DNA from: Mesaphorura yosii
Taxonomy: Eukaryota > Arthropoda > Collembola > Poduromorpha > Tullbergiidae
Length of the DNA stretch: 64,000 nucleotides
Direction of reading: 5' to 3'
Assembly: GCA_009869945.1 (NCBI GenBank)
Contig: WIXG01000049.1
Span: 248,001 to 312,000 of the forward strand
Shown here: one piece after another, positions 55,901 through 64,000 of the stretch
How positions within the stretch are numbered: the stretch's first letter is position 1
Layout of the letters: every line of letters starts with the position of its first letter
Notes under the pieces: model-generated
Databases searched by the model: none
The model's input: only the letters and a program-made list of their open reading frames with translations
Told to the model about the DNA's origin: nothing
Program-made: the position numbers and the translations under genes

Positions 55901-58900
55901 AAAAATACGGGCATCACGCGACTGGCGGCTGTGGCCCCAAAAATCGTAAAGTCACACGTCAGACTTCATGGGAGAGAAGAGTGGAAATTACCAGGAAGAC
56001 GTGCTGGACCGTGACGAAGACGTTCCTCCAGCATCCGAGTCACGAGATATGTTGCTTTGTACCCGTTGAACTGCGCGGTGTGACTCGGGCTTCTCGTTAT
56101 TTTTAGAGGCCATACGAGCACGACACAAATCCTGGCGTAGAAAGAAAATACGATAATAGTAAATAGTAATGAGAGTAATGACGAATTAGCAAGGGCGTCG
56201 GGGCACTGAGGACGCGTACCTGATAGTCTTTGCTGCACGCCTCCATGGAAGGATCCTCCTGCCCCAATTTGGTAAACTTCTCCTTCGACCGCGCATTTCT
56301 CCTGACAAAATAGAGGGTGAAAGCTGCCACGACTACGGCGGCCACCACGCCGCAGAGAGCAAAGGTCGCGATGTACAGGTTGTTGTTGCGCGTGAGACCA
56401 TCGTCGAAGAGCGGAAGAGCGGCCGGGTCAGAGGCGGACGAATCAGGCTGCAAAGCCAAGGCATGACTCAAATTATCCTCAAACACTCTTACAAATCACA
56501 GTTTCAGCAAAATTAAAAGAATTAAAATACAAATACAAAATCATAAACAAAAGTTGCAAACCATCAAAAGTTTTGGGGTCGCATTCGCGACAGCAGCGCG
56601 CACGGGTACTGGCGCTGGCACGTCCTGGCGCTTGGCAAGACGCGAACAATTTATATCTAAATCTGGACATTCTTCGTCTGTATCTGCATCTGAAGTACGC
56701 CGGCTGCCTTCGGGTTCAGGCTCTTGCGCCTGCTTCTGCAGCTGAAATTACGATTTACTATAATTGCGACTCAATCATTCCACGATTAATTTAATCCCGA
56801 GTGTTAGTAGCGAGTTACGGCGAGTTGCTAGCCAGCGAGTGCCCCAAGGCGGTGAAAGTTTGCCAGTTGTTAAATGGTAAAATCAGAGTCAGAACTCTAA
56901 ACCCTTGCTCGTGAGTCAGGCAAAGCAGCTTGGGTATGAGAGGAAGAGCAAAGCTGAGTACATTCGGGAATGGAAACTTAAGAAGATCATGTTTGGAGGT
57001 AAAAGCATCTGTCTGTCGGTCTGTCAACTTTTTGTGTACGAAACTTTTGCATCCGCTGCCCTGCCCGGTGTATTTGCAATGTGGCTCACTCAAAACCTCA
57101 CGAAATATGAAACTTTAGTGATAGTGAGCTTTTGCTTTTGCCGTCGCCTCTTGCTTGCTTGGGAAGTTAAATCAAAATAATATCGAATTGAATATTTGTG
57201 TTTTGTGTTTGTACTTCTCTTTTGTTTCATCATCATCTCTCATCTCTTGAGTATTTCCTTCCTTCCGCTTGCGTTCTCTCTGATCTGATTTTTGAAATTC
57301 GTTTGCCATTGCTGTTGCCTTTGCATGCTTATGCATCATTCATTTCTTGTGTATCTTGTATCCTGTGTCAAAATCGACCTCATAACATGCACAATGTGGC
57401 ATACAAATGTAAATATGAAATAGATCAAGTATCATTGCTGTTCCTGCTGCTGAATCTGGGCCAATCCCTTCTGAATCGCAATCGCAGCGAACGACCAACA
57501 AAAGAGTCATTTTAAAACATTAATCATGAATATTGGACCAGTTTACTTTCGCTAGGCCGATTTTTGCTCCATGAATGTTGGGAATTGTATTCTGTGCTTA
57601 TGCTTCAGTCCCTTTTGACTCTTTTTGCACGAGTCAAAGCACAAGTCGCATTCTTCTCGCAGCAGAATCGTGAATCTGCGAGGCTCGGGAGCCCAGAGAA
57701 ATAAAAATCCATTATCTTTTAATTCTTTCATGTCTCATCTTTCACGGTGGAGTTAGTAGTCAGCAAAGAAGTCAGAAGTCAAGAGGAGACAGGAAAACAA
57801 GATCAACAACAAAAGAATAAAGAATGAAAAGACGCTTGAATATAAAAATCTGATTACAAATACGCAGTTCAGATTAGGAAACGCCAGGCCAAGTTTAACC
57901 GAAAACGAATCCTAGGTTTAAGTCCTTGGCCGTTGTTCGACGAGCCAGAGTTCAAGAACGAACGAAAAACTTCCCATCTGATAAAGCCAAGTTGTAAATG
58001 AGCTCAGCAAATGAGAGCACGACTGATGGAAGATCAATCCAAGCCACGCAGTAGCTTGGTAACCCGGGTAGAGTAATAATTAAGTGGAAGAACGCTCTAG
58101 AATCGGCGATAAATTCGACTCCTGTCGAATTTTCCGAAAACAATCTTGTAAATCGAAGCTCAAATTACCGTAATTGACTAATTGAAGCAAAGAGCAAAGA
58201 AACTGACGCTGAAACATATAAACATCGACCCACGGACGCTCGTTTTTTGACATAGTAGGAGTTTCCAGGCTGGAAAATTCTACGCTTCTTGTCACCTAAA
58301 CGTTGATCTCTGCGGATGCGGACCAAAATTCTGTCCTCTTGCAGAGGTACTTGTCAAAGGGTTTATAATCCGTAATCCGTGTACAGCCTGTGGTTTGGTT
58401 TTGGATGTGAATTACAAAATGGGAAGGCAAGAGCTCAATTTCAGATATCCATTAAAATCGTAATGTACTGCAATCACTCGCTGCCTGCCCGGACTATATG
58501 CGAATGAGGACAAACCACATCACAGCGCAACGCGGAGCAAACCCACATCCACAGAAGTCAGCAAATAATGTAAATATTGCTAATTCACTAAACCCTGCCT
58601 GCATTTCAAAGAGAGATGAATCTCTGATGCCGATTATCAATTACAAAATATGCAATGAACACGAACAGCATCCACTTTTAGATGTTGGGATTCCTGATTG
58701 TGAGCAAGAAAATGTAAGCTGTAAACTGTCTTTTAGTCTTACCTCTTCACTTCATCTTAGCTCGCCACGAACGCGATGAACCAGCGAAATTTGCACGTCT
58801 GCATGCATTATGCGGCCATCATTTAACGACAAAGAAAAAAGAAGAGGACCCTTCTTAAAGAAAACTCCGTGAAACACTCAAGACTGACGCGGATGCTGAG

Positions 58901-61900
58901 ACGAGTCACTTTTCACTAAATACAATTCCTTTAACCGCGAAGTTGCAGTCACAGCCTCAGCCAAGCCACTGTCAAGTGTCGACCGTCGAATGCTCCTGCA
59001 CACTGCTAAGACAGGAGACAAAGACAGCCGTAATTGAAGTGCTGATGATGAGGTGTGCGCACGGCTAAACTTCATGTACTTATGTGATCTAATCAACGTG
59101 AAACTCGACGTACGGTGGAAACGCGACTGAGTGAGACAAGAAACAGAGAGGAACAGAAAAGGGAAGAGACCGCAGTCTGACTTTCTCCTGCTTGCCTGCC
59201 TGCTTGCCCTGTCAGTCTTGGAAACGATACAATATTTAGCATCTCACTTTCTCCGTTCCAACTCCTGCAAACGCCAGGCATACAGTGCTCGCGTTCTTGC
59301 GTGGTGGCTCAGCCTCCGTTTCTATGCAATCTGTCAGGAATTTACCCTAACTTTCTCTTTACCTTGCCCTGGCTGTACACCGTGAACGGAACTCTTACGA
59401 CATGGAAGCTGAAGCAGGCAGGCAAGGCAAGAGAAAAGGTAAGACAAGGCAGGCAATTGAATCCAACAGCAACCCAGGAACAACAACCCATTTGGAACTT
59501 AATATAATATTATTAGTTGTATTACACGGTCGTCTCCTCGCGCCATGCTTTGCTTTGCTAGCCAGGAGTTTCTTCATCTTTCTGCTACCTGTACCTGTTT
59601 TCTCTTTCCATGCCTGCCTGCCTGCCTGCCTGCCTGCCGATCTGGAAGTCGTAGTCGTACCAATTCAGGCACGGTTCATAAAACCGAGTTCACGTCGTCC
59701 GCATTCGCGAACACGATGATGATATAATGAGTGTAAGAACTGACATATTCTATTACATTACATTCTACATATGGGTATTACACTGCATTAATTCCTCTCC
59801 TTCCACATCTCACACATCACAACACATCATGTCAGGCCCTTCCTTTGTGGGTTCCTATTTGCTGTTCTTTACCTGGATCGACTGAGTACCAGGAAAATGG
59901 GGTCAGGGAGCAGCAGAATTCTGTAGAAATTTGAGAACATGCAAGATTTCGAAACGAACAAGAATTCTTACAAGTGATACTCTCAAGACAGAGATCGTTC
60001 GCAAAGTGAACAGTTTTCTCTAAAGAGAAAACGACGACGGCGACGGTTCGTTTACCCAAAAACAACTGCGCGACGGCTCTCATTTGTCTGAGCCTCGCAT
60101 TAATACCCAGAATTAGTACAAATTAGCTATTTAAGCGACCACGCAACGAGCGCGAGAGCAGTGCTACGGCGTGGTGCGGTGGAATAAAATAATTGGCGCT
60201 TGCGATGCGTGTCTTCATTGGAAGCTGAGACATAAGCGTAAGCGTATTAGTTTCTTAACCGGGTTTTCTTACATTTCTTGGAATACGAGCTCGTATTTCT
60301 ACTTCTACCTGTAACCTGTCAGGTGCCATTAGAAAACCAGGCATCATCTTCCACCGAACATCCATGAAGTGGCTTGGCTTGGCGGGCGTTCGAGACTGGC
60401 TTGTCATGGATACATTTCGCAGAACAGAACAGCCAAGTGCCAATGTAGCGTGGTGCGTGGGTCTTGGGTTAAGATTGAGTGGCGAATGAGAAACATGAAC
60501 TCTGGCGTGCTCAAGCATTCAAGCAGCAGCGATTGTGATTATTGAATCGTGTATTGTGGAATTTTTCAATCTCAATCTCCGTCTCAAGAAGAATTTCGTA
60601 GAATTCCACAGCGTAGTGCGGAACAAACGGACAAACGCGAACCACCGAAGCACAAACTTTGCCCGTCCAACTTTTACACGCGCCAGGAAAAATAATTACA
60701 ACATTTTTGCACTCAATCGAGAGGAAAGAGGGAAACTATTGCTAAACTCGAAACGAACTCGACCAAAATGAGCTCAAGCGGTCGTTCTCGAATCCACGAA
60801 TTCGTAATTCGTACTTTGCAGTCGGCACTCGAAAATTTTAATATTTGCTGATGAAAAACTATGCCGGTTTTCATTTCGATACATTTGCTTTTTGCTCATT
60901 GACAGTCGCACTCGACTCATTAAATTGCATCTGCATCAATTCATCAAAGGAAATGCGACCAAAAGTAAGAATGCGATGTGAAATTGAAGTGGCTCCTGAA
61001 TTTGAGGATGGCAGGAATTCTAGGCCAGCCAGGCAAGATGAAATAATCATAAATTATGAACGATGGGGACTGTGACGACGAAAATGAAAACGAAAAATGG
61101 TCGTGTCACTCGAGTGTTGACGGCTGCCTGTCTTGTAAAGGCCCGAGATGACAAAACAGTGGCTGTCACTGCTAAAACCGATGTTTGCAATATTTATGCG
61201 TAATAGATCTCAACATCTCAGTCATTGTCTTTTACGACATTCCCATTTGCCATTCACCTGAAAAACGCAATGCTCGCTCACACTCGAGCCTGAGCGGAAA
61301 AGAGGGCATGTGGCATGGAACACGTACGAGTACTTTGAATTGAAGTGATCTCAAGCTTTTAGGATGCATTACGAACTCTAGAATGTCGAGATCGAGCTGG
61401 CAGGCAAGCACGCAGCGTCTGCTGAGCTGGGATCGACCCGCCGCGCCGTTTCCGGGTTTCCAGTTTTCCAGGCTCAAGAAGCGAGAAACCTGAACTAAAA
61501 GTCATCGAAGCCTAATAACCGAAAAAGAATATACTTATAACGAAAAAGATTAAATAATATCGTCGGGTAGCAACCGCGCGACTCGACGAGTGGAAACAAG
61601 AAACAAAAGCATGATCCACAACCAAAATCCTTAACTCTTTCCGAAGAAGTCGAAACATTCGCCGTATGCCATCGAGCACTAGATTTTCGGCTATCCATTT
61701 CGCCATTTGGTGGGGCGTCCTTTATATTGTTAAAGGATACTGAGAATGTGCTCTCAAAAACGACGCATTTGAGATGTGTCGTGTACTCAAGACCAAGAAA
61801 GTGGTTTAAGGAATTGATCCACTTAGAAAATGAGAGGACGGCTGGGTTGAGATTATTTGTGGCACGACATACGACACGAAAGTTCGTGACTCGGCATGAC

Positions 61901-62898
61901 AGTGTGTGAATTTGGAAAATTTCAAGATGCGAAATGCGAAAATGTGAACCACAATCCCTCCGGCTTTTTTTGCGAGTGAGTGCAGAAAAAAAAGACGTCT
62001 ATTCTTTTTGGTGTTTTTGGAGCTTTTATCTTACAAATATCCACTTTAGCTTTGACGACAATCAGACAGGGTTTTTAAAATGTGAGGTTCAGAAGTTCAA
62101 TTTGCCATTTCGCATGATGTAATGCAAAGCATGATGCAAGATCAAAGCAGGCAATTAAATTAGTGAAAGCGAATGATGAAAATCAAAACTGATATAAAAA
62201 AGCAATTTGATAAACTGAGGAGGAAAATCAGAAAGCGGGCTTACATTAGCACGAACTCCAACCTCAGCCTTCACGATTGTGATATCAGACTCTTTCTGAA
62301 CAACAGACTTAAAAGACTCTGAAAACAAAAGAAAAATATTTCAAGGTTGAGATTTGATCTTTGTGCATATTTGCAATTAGCAATACAACTCGACCAGGCT
62401 TCCAATTCGACTTACCGATTTTATGTGCGATTGTTGCAGCATCGAGTTTCTTGTCATTTGGCTCTACTTTGAAAGTCACAAGATTGCCTCGGACACTATA
62501 TGACAAAACGCATGTCAATTAATTGGGCGTTCACTGAACTCTTGCTGAGGACAAAGGAAAACACGTACTAGAAATCTCAATTTCTACTACTACTTACCGA
62601 ACTTCTCTGAATATGGAATGTTTCAGGTCAAGCAGGTCAGCGAGCAGATTCACCAGGTCTCGAGCAGCATTCCACCCGATTCTAATCAAGAGCCAGGCCG
62701 TTGGAACTTGACTTATACTTTCAATAAAGTACAAATTATGGAAGAAACTTACTGCTCTTCGACTACAACGTTGATGTACGAAGTGTCAATGATGTCCAAC
62801 GCTTCGATCTCCGAAGATTTCGGAGGGCTGGCCGCCGGCGAGCCGCCACCGGTCTTTCTCTCGGTCAGCTTCAGCAGTGACTCGATATTCTCGCGATT
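52957..62898 (-). CDS. IA-2: IA-2/PTPRN-type receptor pseudophosphatase (5' end not found)
   Basis: Dense-core-vesicle membrane protein of neuroendocrine cells (C. elegans IDA-1, Drosophila IA-2). Exons found: 62898-62753, 62495-62416, 62318-62245, 56447-56220, 56131-55992, 55411-55357, 54817-54713, 54635-54519, 54423-54226, 54125-54076, 54011-53895, 53397-53344, 53251-53074, 52989-52957. Phases agree; 524 residues are seen. The luminal part contains [10 protein letters not shown] and [11 protein letters not shown], like the mature ectodomain. The membrane segment is about residues 124-147. The cytoplasmic part has [70 protein letters not shown] and the end [10 protein letters not shown]. The phosphatase signature reads [10 protein letters not shown], with Asp where active enzymes have Ala, and the WPD loop is WPEN. 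Both changes mark the IA-2 pseudophosphatases, so no activity is expected. The signal-peptide and pro-region exons were not found; they may lie beyond 64000. Confidence 0.93.
54818..55991. other. Two IA-2 introns
   Basis: Introns at 54818-55356 and 55412-55991 flank the 55-nt exon coding [11 protein letters not shown]. No other feature seen. Confidence 0.6.
56448..62244. other. Large 5.8-kb IA-2 intron
   Basis: Separates the luminal exons from the membrane-anchor exon. No gene recognised inside on either strand. It holds a (TGCC)7 run at 59611-59638 and related AGGC/TGCC-rich tracts around 59190 and 59410-59450. Its length makes it a candidate for intronic regulatory sequence. Confidence 0.6.
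59611..59638. repeat. Microsatellite (TGCC)7
   Basis: Seven perfect TGCC units in the large IA-2 intron. GCAGGCAAGGCA-like tracts lie about 200 bp away in the opposite sense. Confidence 0.9.
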
Positions 62899-64000
62899 CT
62901 GCATATGCACAAAGAAGCCAGGAATCGACATTAATTAGTGCTGCTTGATGCAGTGGCAATGACAAAGGAATCATTCACATCACCGTCACACACAATTGCC
63001 TAATTTAGCCAGAGTGCTGTCGAGTTGCTTGAGTTGGGCCCGACGCCTGGCTGAGCCTCGAGTGTCTTCTCAAGATGCCCTCGAGTAATCAAATCTCACG
63101 CTGAGTGACTCCCACTGCAACTCGCTTTTTGCAAGATCAGGCTCAAGGCTCAAAGTACCAGGCTCAGGCTCAGGCGCCTCCATATTCTAATAATTTGTAC
63201 GGATACAAAAGTTTCTAGCTCGGAAAGCCTGATGGCCTGTGACAACGTATCGCGTATGTATGACAAACGCTCTCATTTTAATTACTTTCGCCATTCTCTT
63301 TCGCTTTCTCCTCCAGCAAAGGCTGCCTACTGCCTCTGCCTGTCTGCACTAGACAGGCGTGTACTCACTCGTTCGAGAGCTCGTTCATGATCCGTTGTCG
63401 ACTCGACGAGTTTTCAACAAAAACACGAATCACGCGTTTCAAGTTTTTAAAACATGAAAATTGTATGTAAAACTCGTTCCAAGGACTTAACAGCAGGTAG
63501 ATTGGAACTGGAATTCTTTTTTTCTCACTCTGCAACAGCGCACTGCATATGAATTCATAAATTGCAAGCATGAAAATGAAAGCAGCAGGCGGAGCAGCGC
63601 ACACGCCCAAAACATAAAAGGCCAAATATTATTAGATTTTTTTGCAAGAATCTACTTGAGAGAGGTGAAAAGTGAAAAGCTCGTTTGTCGCCGTGCCGTG
63701 TCATGATGAAAGTTGCTGTTGCTCGCTGAATTCAAAGAAGATGCTTGACTGTGTTTGAAACGCTTTGTGGAATCTCATAAATGCCGTCGTGCGTCTTTCG
63801 TTTTTGTAATCTTGACAAAAGCAATGGAAAATCACGACAGGCACAAAATTCGAATTTGCAAATAGTTAAAATGGGAGCCAAACCGTTTTTCGAATCATTT
63901 CGAGTCGATTCAATTTGCTCCTTTTGTTTTCTGTTTGCTGCTTTTCTTGGCTGAAAATTTTTGAATCTGTCACAAACATTAAACACAACCGCTGAGGAGC
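62899..64000. other. IA-2 upstream intron or 5' flank
   Basis: A tract of repeated CAGGCTC words runs at 63138-63178. A minus-strand open frame, 63625-63365, ends in a good donor (AACGA/GTGAGT) but in phase 2. The first identified IA-2 exon needs phase 0, so it cannot join directly. It could be an upstream exon only if another exon lies between. No other feature seen. Confidence 0.4.

Noticed and set aside
63365-63625. Candidate upstream IA-2 exon ending in a good GTGAGT donor
   Set aside because: Its donor phase (2) does not match the phase-0 acceptor at 62898, and its sequence does not resemble the IA-2 pro-region. Kept only as a remote possibility.

Overview
The window is eukaryotic nuclear DNA. 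Every recognisable protein is split by short GT-AG introns (mostly 60-100 nt, a few of 0.5-6 kb), and long gene-poor spacers separate the genes. The gene set points to an invertebrate animal, most likely an arthropod or close relative. The Ddi1 protein keeps the C-terminal UBA domain that mammalian DDI1/2 lack. The class C GPCR lacks both glutamate-contacting arginines, as in the insect mXR (mangetout) receptor. The phosphatase-like gene is the invertebrate IA-2/IDA-1 type. I cannot name the species.

Layout. 1-6347: no convincing gene. 6431-7754 (minus): POLR2D/Rpb4, the RNA polymerase II subunit, complete in 4 exons. 7755-8324: a 570-bp divergent promoter. 8325-12262 (plus): VPS50/syndetin, complete in 16 exons. 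13197-20778 (minus): a neprilysin-type M13 zinc metalloprotease, complete in 19 coding exons. Several of these are microexons, and one of 32 nt carries the HEITH zinc motif. One intron holds plus-strand ORFs and a possible decayed hAT element. 20779-32600: a 12-kb gene-poor stretch with two unexplained ORF clusters. 32828-33194 (plus): a very small CDCA3/Tome-1-like mitotic protein. 33891-40342 (minus): an mGluR-family receptor in 13 exons. 40400-47600: gene-poor. 47618-49610 (minus): Ddi1/rngo, complete in 7 exons. 49611-52956: no gene seen. 52957 to at least 62898 (minus): IA-2/PTPRN pseudophosphatase, whose 5' end was not found and may lie beyond the window.

Together: four of the seven genes act around peptidergic or modulatory signalling. 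VPS50 (EARP complex) is a dense-core-vesicle cargo-sorting factor, and IA-2 is a dense-core-vesicle membrane protein. Neprilysin degrades extracellular peptides, and the mGluR-like protein is a neuromodulatory GPCR. Whether this grouping is more than chance cannot be judged from one window. All exon boundaries were read by eye from splice-site consensus, reading phase and recalled family similarity. No search was run.
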